A stretch of DNA of 64,000 bases, taken from VRUE01 sp963730315. GTDB lineage: Bacteria; Actinomycetota; Thermoleophilia; Solirubrobacterales; 70-9. The notes beneath the pieces were generated by a model. The model was given only the letters and a program-made list of their open reading frames with translations. It had not been told where the DNA came from and did no database searches. Shown here piece by piece: positions 21,129 to 28,790 of this stretch (the stretch's first letter is position 1; every line of letters starts with the position of its first letter). Both the position numbers and the translations under genes were made by a program. The stretch covers positions 53,646 to 117,645 of the forward strand of contig CAVSRD010000004.1 in NCBI GenBank assembly GCA_963730315.1, written 5' to 3'.

Positions 21129-22243
21129 ATGTCTACGCTGCCCGGGGATGAGCTTCACGAGCTAGCGAAACGACAGGATCCCCGGCTGCTGAGGGCCCTG
21201 GACGTGGTCGCGCCGGCGCGGCTCGCTGCGCGAGGGCCTCGACAACATAGTCCACGCCAGCACCGGCGGCCTGATCGTCGTCAGCGACCCTGGCGACATC
21301 TCCCACCTGCTCTCCGGCGGGATCAAGCTCAACATCGACTACACGCCGGCGATGCTCTACCAGGTGGCGAAGATGGACGGTGCGATCGTCCTCAACCCGG
21401 AGGCGACGACGATCATCTGGGCGAACGTCCAGCTGATGCCGGACCCGACCATCCTCTCGACCGAGACGGGCACCCGCCACCGCACCGCCGAGCGCGTCTC
21501 CAAACAGACCGAGGCGCTGGTCGATCGCGATCTCCCAGCGCCGCGACGTCGTCTCCCTCTACGTCGAGGGCAGCAAGTACATCCTGCAGGAGATCCCCGC
21601 TGTGCTGGCCAAGGCCAACCAGGGCCTGGCGACCCTGGAGAAGTACCGGGAGCGGCTCGAAGGGGTCTCGACCCGCCTCAACGTGCTCGAGTTCGAGGGC
21701 GGCGGCGTCCTCTACGACGCCCTCACCGTCCTGCAGCGGGCCGAGCTGGTCACCCGCATGGCGGTCGAGGTGGAGCGCTACATCGTCGAGCTGGGCACCG
21801 AGGGTCGGCTGATCGAGATGCAGCTGGAGGAGACGATGGTCGGCGTGGTCTCCGACAAGACGGCGCTGATCCGCGACTACTCGGTCGAGGATTCCGAGCA
21901 GAACCTCGCGACCGTGCTGCAGTCGCTGGCGCGGATGCCGCACGAGGACGTGCTCGACTTCGGCCGCCTCGCCGAGCTGCTCGGCTACGACCGCAAGCTC
22001 AACACCCTCGACTTCCCGGTTGCCCCCCGCGGCTACCGCGTGATGGGCCGCATCCCCCGCATCCCGAAGCTCGTCGTCCAGAAGATCGTCCACGAGCTGG
22101 GCGGCTTGGAGGAGGTTCTGGCCGCCTCCGACGCCGACCTGGAGGCGGTCGACGGAGTCGGCCCGACCAGGGCCAAGGACATCCGCGAGGGCCTGAGGAG
22201 GCTCCAGGAGGTGGATCCAATCGACCGGTACTTGCAGAGTTGA
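21129..22243 (+). pseudogene. disA: DNA integrity scanning protein / diadenylate cyclase DisA, two frameshifts
   Basis: DisA makes cyclic di-AMP from two ATP while scanning DNA. The diadenylate cyclase domain shows LREGLDNIVHASTGGLIVV, KMDGAIVL (DGA motif) and TGTRHRTAERVS (RHR motif). A helical linker and a C-terminal helix-hairpin-helix domain (LEAVDGVGPTRAKDIREGL) follow. One extra C at 21219 and one extra G at 21523 break the frame; without them the protein is about 370 residues, the family norm. TTGACA at 21050-21055 may be a -35 box. It is followed by carD, ispD and, after three genes, ispF, as in many Gram-positives. Confidence 0.85.
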
Positions 22244-22269
22244 CGGACGAATGGCGCCGTCGCGAATCG

Positions 22270-22276
22270 AAAGGAG
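22270..22276 (+). promoter_or_regulatory. Shine-Dalgarno AAAGGAG that decides the carD start
   Basis: AAAGGAG is one of the strongest ribosome-binding sites in the window, and only ATT (22283) is positioned correctly after it in the carD frame. Confidence 0.55.
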
Positions 22277-22282
22277 CAAGCG

Positions 22283-22840
22283 ATTCCCCAGCTAGAGGAG
22301 GCCATAGAGGCAAGTCCCGAGCAGGACGTCCCGTACGTCTGCGACTTCGAGGAGGGCGACAAGGTCGTCTACCCGCACCACGGGGCTGGCCTCGTGCTGA
22401 AGAAAGAGAGCCGCGAGCTGATGGGCGAGGAGCGTGAATACCTCACGATCAAGATCCTCCACAACGAGCTCACGGTGATGGTTCCCTGCGAGAACGCGGG
22501 CAAGGCTGGTTTGCGCCGCGTGATCGACGAGGTGGAAATCAAGAAGGTCACAGACGTCCTCACCGACGACGTCTCGGAGATGCCGAAGAACTGGAATCGG
22601 CGTTTCAAGTACAACCGCGAGAAGATCAAGACCGGCGACGTGTTCGAGCTGGCCGAGGTGGTCCGCAACCTGGCGATTCGCGAGATGGAGAAGGGCCTCT
22701 CCACCGGCGAGAAGCAGATGTACACGCGCGCCAAGAAGATCCTCGCGTCGGAGTTCATGTACGCGCTCGACAAGGATGAGGACGGCGCGGAGAAGTATCT
22801 CGACGAGCTGCTGGAGGAGCGCTTCGCCGCCACGGCATAG
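22283..22840 (+). CDS. carD: CarD/CdnL-family RNA polymerase-binding transcription regulator
   Basis: CarD binds the RNA polymerase beta subunit and stabilises open complexes, notably at rRNA promoters. Residues about 22-85 form the Tudor-like RNAP interaction domain (DFEEGDKVVYPHHGAGLV, EREYLTIKILHNELTVMVP); a helical DNA-binding domain (LAEVVRNLAIREMEKGLSTGEKQMYTRAKKIL) follows. No ATG, GTG or TTG occurs in frame between the disA stop and a GTG at 22394 that would remove half the Tudor domain. A strong AAAGGAG (22270-22276) stands 6 nt before an ATT at 22283, which I take as the likely start; a sequence error is the alternative. The length from ATT is 185 residues. Confidence 0.8.
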   Translation: MPQLEEAIEASPEQDVPYVCDFEEGDKVVYPHHGAGLVLKKESRELMGEEREYLTIKILHNELTVMVPCENAGKAGLRRVIDEVEIKKVTDVLTDDVSEMPKNWNRRFKYNREKIKTGDVFELAEVVRNLAIREMEKGLSTGEKQMYTRAKKILASEFMYALDKDEDGAEKYLDELLEERFAATA

Positions 22841-22865
22841 CTCCAGCCCGCCCGTCACTGCGGTC

Positions 22866-23591
22866 GTGGCGGCCGCCGGCTCCGGGGAGAGGCTCGGAGC
22901 CGGCGGCCCGAAGGCCTTCGTGCCGCTGGCTGGCAGGCAGATGGTCGAGTGGTCGATCGCGGCTCTGCGAGCGGCCGCCGGGGTGCGTTCGATCGTCGTC
23001 GCCTGCCCGCCCGGCCATGTCCACGAGCTGGGTGGCCGCGATCTCGGCGTGGTCGAGGGCGGCGCCGCCCGCTCGCAGTCCGTCGCCAACGCCCTGGAGG
23101 TGGTCGGAACCGAGCTGGTCGTCATCCACGACGCGGCGCGGCCGCTGCTGACGCCGCAGCTGGTTGAGGGCGTGACCGCGACTCTTGCCGCCGAGCCCGA
23201 GGCGGCCGGAGTGATCGCCGCGATCCCCGTCACCGACACGATCAAGCGGGTGGGGGCGACGGACGAGAGCGCAGCCGGCGGGTTCGGCAATCGAGTGGCG
23301 AGTTTTGATGTCCATGGGGTCATAAAATCGCCAATCGCCGTGGAGTCGACGGTGGATCGCGGGCGGCTCTGGGCGGCGCAGACGCCGCAGGCGTTCCGGG
23401 TCGACGCGCTGCGGCGGGCGCTTGCCGGCGACCCGGAGGTGGTTGCAGCGGCGACCGACGAGGCGATGCTGGTCGAGGCGGCTGGGGGGAGGGTGTTGAT
23501 TCACCCGGCTCCGCCCGACAACATCAAGGTGACCGCGCCGAGGGACCTGAAGCTGGCCGAGCTGCTGCTCGCGGAGCGCTCAGCGCAGTAG
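22866..23591 (+). CDS. ispD: 2-C-methyl-D-erythritol 4-phosphate cytidylyltransferase
   Basis: IspD joins MEP and CTP in the non-mevalonate isoprenoid pathway. The nucleotide-binding N-terminus AAAGSGERLGAGGPKAFVPLAGRQ is clear, with VIHDAARPLLTP in the middle and IAAIPVTDTIK and LWAAQTPQAFR later. The start is unresolved: GTG 22866 trims the first strand (TAVVAAAGSG begins at 22857), the ATG at 22776 lies inside carD and adds an Arg/Ser-rich out-of-frame-like extension, and the triplet before Thr is GTC (22854). From 22866 the protein has 241 residues. IspF is encoded at 25632. Confidence 0.88.
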   Translation: MAAAGSGERLGAGGPKAFVPLAGRQMVEWSIAALRAAAGVRSIVVACPPGHVHELGGRDLGVVEGGAARSQSVANALEVVGTELVVIHDAARPLLTPQLVEGVTATLAAEPEAAGVIAAIPVTDTIKRVGATDESAAGGFGNRVASFDVHGVIKSPIAVESTVDRGRLWAAQTPQAFRVDALRRALAGDPEVVAAATDEAMLVEAAGGRVLIHPAPPDNIKVTAPRDLKLAELLLAERSAQ

Positions 23592-23753
23592 GACCCAGAC
23601 GAGGGCCGCCGCGAAGCAGACCTGGCCGACCCCAAGCGCGGTGCCGAGGTTGACGGCGCCGAACGCCTCGGCGACAAGCGCGCCGCCGGCGAAGGCAGCG
23701 CCGAGCAGGAGGAGCTGGCGTCCCATCGTTCGCGGCAGTCTATGAGGCGTCAT
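23580..23753 (-). CDS. Small two-helix membrane protein
   Basis: A 57-residue frame beginning MTPHRLPRTMGRQLLLLG with two hydrophobic stretches (about 12-28 and 36-56) separated by NLGTALG. Its ATG at 23753 overlaps the DUF389 gene's stop by 14 bases in another frame, which suggests translational coupling. Its 3' end overlaps ispD by 12 bases on the other strand. I know no family for it; a role with the DUF389 protein is inference. Confidence 0.4.
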   Translation of the reverse strand: MTPHRLPRTMGRQLLLLGAAFAGGALVAEAFGAVNLGTALGVGQVCFAAALVWVLLR

Positions 23754-24756
23754 GGTGTCGGCGAGGCTTGGGGCGAGGGCGCAGAAGCGGCTCGATCGGC
23801 AGCCCGGCGGCAGCTCGCGAGAGGTCTCCGCGGTGGCGCGCGCTGCGGCGCTGGAAGACCGTGCGCTGGACCAGCAGGGTCGCCACGCCGCCAAGCAGGA
23901 TCGCGCAGAGGTTGATCGCCAGCTGAGCCATCGCGCCGCGCCAGTCCGACCAGTCGGCGAAGGCGACGGCGACGCCGATCGCGGCTGCGGCGGGGATCGT
24001 CGTCACCGAGATCAGCACGCCGACCAGCGCCCCCGACTTGGCCGCGGTCAGCGAAAGCGTGCCCGCGGCGCCGGCGAAGAGGGCGACGATGAAGGAGAAG
24101 GTGTTCGGTTCGGAGACGAACGCCGTCAGCTGGTGTTCGTAGAGCACGAAGTCGGCATCGACGAGGCCGGTCCATTTGGCGATCAGACCGAACAGGAGGG
24201 CGGCCGTGATGCCGAGCGGAAAGCCGACCGCGAGCGCGGCAAGCGAGCGCAGGCCGACCTGTGGGCGGCGCTGGACGATCGCCACGCAGAGCCCGGCGAG
24301 GGGGCCGAACTCCGGGCCGACCACCATCGCGCCGACGATCAGCACCGGCTGTCCGAGCATGATCCCCACCGAGGCGATCAGGCAGGCGAGGGCGATGAAG
24401 GTGAGGAAGTTGGCGTTCAGCTCGATGCTCTCCGAGGTGTGCGATTCGACCTCCTCCCAGACGACCGCGTCGCCGGAGAGCCCGCCGGCCCGCTCCGCCC
24501 GCGCCGCGGCGAGCGAGATCTGCGAGTCGATCTCCTCGATCGAGACCGAGCCCTCCTCGGCGACCCCCAGTTCGCGCAGGTCGCCGATCACCACGCTCGC
24601 GTCCTCGCGGGCGACGTCGCAGAGGATCACGTCGCCGGACGGCTTGCGCGCGGCGCCCGCCAACACCGCCAGGCTCGAGATCGAGTCGGTCGCTTCCAGC
24701 AGATCGACCGTGCGGGCTGAGAGCAAGCCGGGGACGACGATCCGCAAGTGCACCAT
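23740..24756 (-). CDS. DUF389 family membrane protein
   Basis: A 338-residue protein of the DUF389/TIGR00341 type. A soluble N-terminal domain (about 1-110, MVHLRIVVPGLLSARTVDLLE) precedes at least six hydrophobic helices. Hallmarks are ELNANFLTFIALACLIASVGIMLGQPVLIVGAMVVGPEFGPLAG and LISVTTIPAAAAIGVAVAFADW. The function of the family is not established. It is divergent from the PHP phosphatase gene 28 bases away and probably co-translated with the small membrane protein downstream. Confidence 0.85.
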   Translation of the reverse strand: MVHLRIVVPGLLSARTVDLLEATDSISSLAVLAGAARKPSGDVILCDVAREDASVVIGDLRELGVAEEGSVSIEEIDSQISLAAARAERAGGLSGDAVVWEEVESHTSESIELNANFLTFIALACLIASVGIMLGQPVLIVGAMVVGPEFGPLAGLCVAIVQRRPQVGLRSLAALAVGFPLGITAALLFGLIAKWTGLVDADFVLYEHQLTAFVSEPNTFSFIVALFAGAAGTLSLTAAKSGALVGVLISVTTIPAAAAIGVAVAFADWSDWRGAMAQLAINLCAILLGGVATLLVQRTVFQRRSARHRGDLSRAAAGLPIEPLLRPRPKPRRHHDAS

Positions 24757-24769
24757 GTCCGCGCGAGGG

Positions 24770-24775
24770 TAACGT
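24770..24775 (+). promoter_or_regulatory. -10-like hexamer before the PHP gene
   Basis: TAACGT ends 9 nt before the ATG at 24785; only a G run lies between. Confidence 0.35.
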
Positions 24776-24784
24776 GGGGGCGCG

Positions 24785-25630
24785 ATGCTGACCGACTATC
24801 ACCTCCACCTGCGTCCCGACGAGCCCGACACGCCGCCGGAGCGGTACTTCACCGTCGAGAACGTCGAGCGCTACCGGCGGGCGGCGGCGGCGGCCGGGGT
24901 CGACGAGCTGGGGGTCGCCGAGCACGTCTACCGCTTTACCCAGGCGCTCGACCTCTGGCGCCATCCCTTCTGGCGGGAGCAGGCCCGCGACGACCTCGAC
25001 GCCTACTGCGAGTTCGCCCGGGGCGCGGGGCTGAAGGTGGGGATCGAGTGCGACTTCGTCCGCGGGGCCGAGGAGCGCACCGCGGCGCTGCTCGAAGCGC
25101 GCGAGCTCGACTATGTGGTCGGCTCTGTCCACTTCGTCGGGGAGAGGGCGGTCGACCACGAGGGCTGGGACGTTTGGGACGCCGATGGCGACGCCGACGA
25201 CATCTGGCGCCGCTACTTCGATGCGGTCGCCCGCTGCGCCCGCTCGGGCCTCTTCGACGTTCTCGCCCACCCCGACCTGGTCAAGGTTTGGGGGCGCTGC
25301 CGGCCGCTCCCCAGCCGCGACCCGCGTTTCTTCTACGAGCCGGCGGTGGAGGCGATCGCGGCGAGCGGCATCGCGGTCGAGCTATCCACCGCGGGCCTGC
25401 GCAAGCCGGTGGGCGAGCTGTACCCGGCGCCGGCCTTCGCTGAGCTGTGCGTCGAGGCGGGTGCTCCCTTCGCGCTCTCCTCCGACGCCCACCTGCCCGA
25501 GCAGGTCGGTTTCGGCTACGAGCGGGCGATCGAGCTGCTCGAGCGCCTAGGGGTGGGGGAGATCTGCGTGTTCGAGGGACGGCGGCGGCGCCTGGAGCCG
25601 CTGGGCGAGCGGGTCGGCGGGGGTTCCTGA
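24785..25630 (+). CDS. PHP-domain phosphatase, histidinol-phosphatase HisJ/HisK type
   Basis: A 281-residue metal-dependent phosphoesterase. Metal ligands of the PHP fold are visible: DYHLHL (residues 4-9), GVAEHVY, VGIECDFV, VGSVHF, LAHPDLVKVWG and the final SDAHLPEQVGFGY. This pattern matches HisJ-type histidinol-phosphatases (last but one step of histidine synthesis), though some family members act on other phosphates, and no other his gene is nearby. The ispF gene begins after two bases, so the two form a transcription unit. Confidence 0.8.
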   Translation: MLTDYHLHLRPDEPDTPPERYFTVENVERYRRAAAAAGVDELGVAEHVYRFTQALDLWRHPFWREQARDDLDAYCEFARGAGLKVGIECDFVRGAEERTAALLEARELDYVVGSVHFVGERAVDHEGWDVWDADGDADDIWRRYFDAVARCARSGLFDVLAHPDLVKVWGRCRPLPSRDPRFFYEPAVEAIAASGIAVELSTAGLRKPVGELYPAPAFAELCVEAGAPFALSSDAHLPEQVGFGYERAIELLERLGVGEICVFEGRRRRLEPLGERVGGGS

Positions 25631-25631
25631 G

Positions 25632-26090
25632 ATGAGCCCGGTAGGGATCGGATACGACAGCCACCGCTTTGCCGCCGGCCGCCGGCTGGTCCTGGGCGGG
25701 GTCGAGATCGAGCACGAGCGCGGCCTCGCCGGCCACTCCGATGCCGACGTGGTCGTCCACGCGACGATCGACGCGCTGCTCGGCGCCGCCGCCGGCGGCG
25801 ACCTCGGCACCCTGTTCCCCGACGACGAGGAGCGCTGGCGCGACGCCGACTCGATCGACCTGCTGCGCACGGTGGTCGGCACGATCGACGGCCGGATCGT
25901 CAACGTCGACGCGACCGTCGTCTGCGAGGAGCCGCGGCTGGCCCCCTACCGCAGCGAGATGGAGCGCGTCCTCGCCGAAGCGACCTCCGCCCGGGTCAAT
26001 GTCAAGGCGACCACCAACGAGGGCATGGGCTGGATCGGGCGCGGGGAGGGGATCGCCTGCCTGGCGGTGGCGTTGGTGGAGAGCGAATAG
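25632..26090 (+). CDS. ispF: 2-C-methyl-D-erythritol 2,4-cyclodiphosphate synthase
   Basis: IspF cyclises CDP-methylerythritol phosphate, releasing CMP, in the MEP pathway. The 152 residues carry the zinc site GYDSHRF and the AGHSDADVVVHA motif, then DLGTLFPDDEERW and the TTNEGMGWIGRGEGIACLA C-terminus. The size is normal. It is separated from ispD by the DUF389 and PHP genes, whereas in Bacillus ispD and ispF adjoin. Confidence 0.95.
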   Translation: MSPVGIGYDSHRFAAGRRLVLGGVEIEHERGLAGHSDADVVVHATIDALLGAAAGGDLGTLFPDDEERWRDADSIDLLRTVVGTIDGRIVNVDATVVCEEPRLAPYRSEMERVLAEATSARVNVKATTNEGMGWIGRGEGIACLAVALVESE

Positions 26091-26093
26091 GCT
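26088..26093 (+). promoter_or_regulatory. -10-like hexamer before the acyl-CoA ligase gene
   Basis: TAGGCT overlaps the ispF stop and ends 10 nt before the ATG at 26104, with no Shine-Dalgarno. Confidence 0.4.
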
Positions 26094-26103
26094 TCCTGGC
26101 GCG

Positions 26104-27753
26104 ATGGGCAAGCTCAGCTCGATAGTGGCGAGCGCCCGCCAGTCGGCCGCCGACGCGGCCTTCGAGGCGAGGGTGCTCCGCGAAGCGGGGATCCTCGGGT
26201 TGATCCGCCCGGACAAGGCGGCGAAGATGGGCGCCACCTTCCTGCGCTGGGGCGCCTCGCCGGCCACCGGCATCGCCACCGCGGCGATCCACTACCCCGA
26301 CGAGCCGGCGTTGATCGACGAGCGCGGCACGCTCAGCTTCGAGCAGCTCCACCGCCGCTCCAACGCCCTCGCCCACGCCTTCCAGCGGATCGGGATCGGT
26401 TACGGGGACGGGGTCGGGATCATGTGCCGCAACCACCGTGGCTTCATCGAGGCGACCCTTGCCGCGGCCAAGCTCGGCGCCAGCGCCCTCTACCTCAACA
26501 CGATGTTCGCCGGCCCGCAGCTCGCCGAGGTGACGCTTCGCGAGGGGCCCAAGGCGCTGGTCCACGACGCGGAGTTCACCGAGTTGCTCGAGGGGCTCGA
26601 CGGCGGCATACAGCGGATCGTCGGCTGTAGCGACGACGAGACGGCCGGGCCGACCCTCGACTCCCTGATCTCCTCCGCCCCCGAGTCGAACCTGAAGCCG
26701 CCGCCCGAGGACGCGCGGTTCGTGATCCTCACCTCGGGAACCACCGGGACGCCGAAGGGCGCCCAGCGCTCGAGCCCGGACGGGCTGCTCGCCGTGGCGG
26801 CGCTGCTCGACCGCATCCCATACCGCAGCCGCGAGACGATGATGATCGCTGCGCCGCTCTTCCACTCCTGGGGCTTCTTCCACTTCATCATCGGCCTGCC
26901 GACCGCCTCGACGCTCGTGCTGCGCCGCCGCTTCGACCCGGAGGGGACGTTGCAGGCGGTGCAGGAGCACCGCGCCCAGGTGCTGGCCGTGGTGCCGGTG
27001 ATGCTCCAGCGCATCCTGCAGCTTCCGGAGGAGACGCTCGCCTCCCACGACCTCTCCTCGCTGCGGATAACCGCGCTCTCGGGCTCGGCGCTTCCGGGAG
27101 ATCTGGCGATCGAGTGGATGGACCGCTTCGGCGACTCGATCTACAACCTCTACGGCTCGACCGAGGTCGCCTACGCGACCGTCGCCACGCCGCAGGACCT
27201 GCGCGCGGCGCCCGGCACCGCCGGTTTGCCGCCGCGCGGCACGGTGGTGCGGATCTACGACGAGAGGGGGCGCGAGGTGCCGCGCGGCGAGGTGGGGCGG
27301 ATCTTCGTCGGCAACGCGATGTCCTTCGAGGGTTACACCGGCGGCGGCGGGAAAGAGGTGATCGACGGGCTGCTGTGCAGCGGCGACGTCGGGCACTTCG
27401 ATGCCGACGGGCATCTCTTCGTCGACGGGCGCGACGACGAGATGATCGTCTCCGGCGGCGAGAACGTCTTCCCGCGCGAGGTCGAGGATCTGCTCGCCGA
27501 CCACGAGGCGGTGGTCGAGGTGGCCGTGATCGGCGTCGAGGACGAGGAGTTCGGGCACCGGCTGAAGGCGTTCGTCGTCGCCTCCGCTGACGCCGAGGTC
27601 TCCGCAGAGGAGTTGCGGGCCTACGTCAAAGCCAACCTCGCCGGTTTCAAGGCGCCGCGGGAGGTCGAGTTCATCGACGAGCTGCCGCGCAACGCGACCG
27701 GCAAGGTCCTGAAGCGGGAGCTGTACGCGCAGGAGATCGAGAGGTCCGCCTAG
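26104..27753 (+). CDS. AMP-dependent acyl-CoA synthetase
   Basis: An ANL-superfamily ligase that activates a carboxylic acid through an acyl-adenylate to the CoA thioester. The 549 residues show the P-loop-like TSGTTGTPKG, YNLYGSTEVAYA, the hinge VDGRDDEMIVSGGENVFPREVE, and the catalytic lysine in LPRNATGKVLKREL. Resemblance to mycobacterial FadD-type enzymes suggests a fatty acid substrate, but this cannot be read directly. About 50 residues precede the canonical N-terminus. The window's beta-oxidation genes at 43-55 kb could use its products. Confidence 0.88.
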   Translation: MGKLSSIVASARQSAADAAFEARVLREAGILGLIRPDKAAKMGATFLRWGASPATGIATAAIHYPDEPALIDERGTLSFEQLHRRSNALAHAFQRIGIGYGDGVGIMCRNHRGFIEATLAAAKLGASALYLNTMFAGPQLAEVTLREGPKALVHDAEFTELLEGLDGGIQRIVGCSDDETAGPTLDSLISSAPESNLKPPPEDARFVILTSGTTGTPKGAQRSSPDGLLAVAALLDRIPYRSRETMMIAAPLFHSWGFFHFIIGLPTASTLVLRRRFDPEGTLQAVQEHRAQVLAVVPVMLQRILQLPEETLASHDLSSLRITALSGSALPGDLAIEWMDRFGDSIYNLYGSTEVAYATVATPQDLRAAPGTAGLPPRGTVVRIYDERGREVPRGEVGRIFVGNAMSFEGYTGGGGKEVIDGLLCSGDVGHFDADGHLFVDGRDDEMIVSGGENVFPREVEDLLADHEAVVEVAVIGVEDEEFGHRLKAFVVASADAEVSAEELRAYVKANLAGFKAPREVEFIDELPRNATGKVLKRELYAQEIERSA

Positions 27754-27837
27754 TCGGTCGGCCGCAGCCTGGTCGGTCTCTCGCTAATTGCGGACTTTTA
27801 GCCCCGCTGCGGGTGGCGGGGCCTCCGGAACTGGTAG

Positions 27838-27843
27838 TAGGTT
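27838..27843 (+). promoter_or_regulatory. -10-like hexamer before the coiled-coil gene
   Basis: TAGGTT ends 7 nt before the ATG at 27851. A GC hairpin (GCCCCGC/GCGGGGC, 27801-27822) lies just upstream and may end the preceding transcript, though it has no U tract. Confidence 0.45.
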
Positions 27844-27850
27844 GCCACGG

Positions 27851-28744
27851 ATGGCTGAACGGGCAGTCCAGCTGAGCGCGGTCGGGGAGGCGACCGAGGA
27901 GCTGCACGGCGTCGCCAAGCAGGCCCTCGAGTGGGTGCGGGTGAGCGAGGCGCGGGTTGCCGCCGCAGAGAAACGGGCCGCGGAGGCGACGGAGCGGGCC
28001 GAGGCGGGCCGCGCCGAGGTCAAGGATCGAGCGCTCGCGACGCTGCGCAAGCTGAGCGAGGAAGGCCGCGAGCAGATCGGGGCCGAACGCGCAAAGCGGC
28101 GCGAGGCGGAGCTGCGGGCGGCGCGCGCCGAGGAGGGAAAGCTGCGCTCCGAGCAGGCCTTCGAGCGCGCCCAGAGGCGGGCCGAGGCCGACCGCGAGGC
28201 GCTCGCCACGCAGATGACCGCCAACAAGGCGAAGTCCGATCAGGCACTCGAAAGCGCGGTCAAGCGGGTCGAATCGCGGGCATCCGAGCGCACCCGCGAG
28301 GTGCTCGCGAAGGCGCAGGAGGAGGCCGACCGCCGGGTTGCGGCGGCCGAGCAGCGCGCCGCCGAGGCCGAGGCGAAGGCGGCCGAGGCGCACGAGATCG
28401 CGGTGCGGCTCGAGGCGGAGATCGAGGAGCGCGTGATGCAGGGCACCGAGGACGTCCGCCGCGAGGCGGAGGAGAGGGTGCGCAAGCTGGTCGAGAGGGT
28501 CGAAGGCGAGGCCGAGGAGAAGGCGAGGGCGCGCGCCGAGCAGCAGCTGCAGGCCGAGTCGGCGCGGATTCGCGATCAGGCCGAGCAGCGCGAGGAGCGC
28601 CTGCGCCGCGCCGCCGAGGAGGAGATCGAGGCGAGCGCCAAGCGGGCGCGGCGCGAGGTGCTGGCGGCGGCCGACGAGACGGCGCCGGATTGGGCGCGGC
28701 GGGAAGCGTCGGGCACTTCCGGCGCCGGGTACCGGACGTTCTGA
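27851..28744 (+). CDS. Long coiled-coil protein, unknown function
   Basis: A 297-residue protein made almost only of Ala, Glu, Arg, Lys and Gln in heptad patterns from about residue 10 to 275 (for example AAEKRAAEATERAEAGRAEV). It ends in a short Gly/Ser/Thr tail. There is no signal peptide, membrane helix or enzymatic motif. Such low-complexity coiled coils can be scaffolds, stress proteins or partition factors; I cannot choose. The strong Ala/Glu/Arg bias makes homology searches prone to false hits. It lies between the acyl-CoA ligase and cysS. Confidence 0.7.
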   Translation: MAERAVQLSAVGEATEELHGVAKQALEWVRVSEARVAAAEKRAAEATERAEAGRAEVKDRALATLRKLSEEGREQIGAERAKRREAELRAARAEEGKLRSEQAFERAQRRAEADREALATQMTANKAKSDQALESAVKRVESRASERTREVLAKAQEEADRRVAAAEQRAAEAEAKAAEAHEIAVRLEAEIEERVMQGTEDVRREAEERVRKLVERVEGEAEEKARARAEQQLQAESARIRDQAEQREERLRRAAEEEIEASAKRARREVLAAADETAPDWARREASGTSGAGYRTF

Positions 28745-28776
28745 GGGGGAGGAGAGCGGCGCCGAACCCCCAGCAC

Positions 28777-28782
28777 TAGCAT
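28777..28782 (+). promoter_or_regulatory. -10-like hexamer before cysS
   Basis: TAGCAT ends 8 nt before the cysS ATG at 28791; no ribosome site lies between. Confidence 0.4.
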
Positions 28783-28790
28783 CCGCGGCG

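Noticed and set aside
27801..27822. GC hairpin GCCCCGC/GCGGGGC as an intrinsic terminator
   Set aside because: No T run follows on the plus strand; the T run lies upstream of the hairpin.
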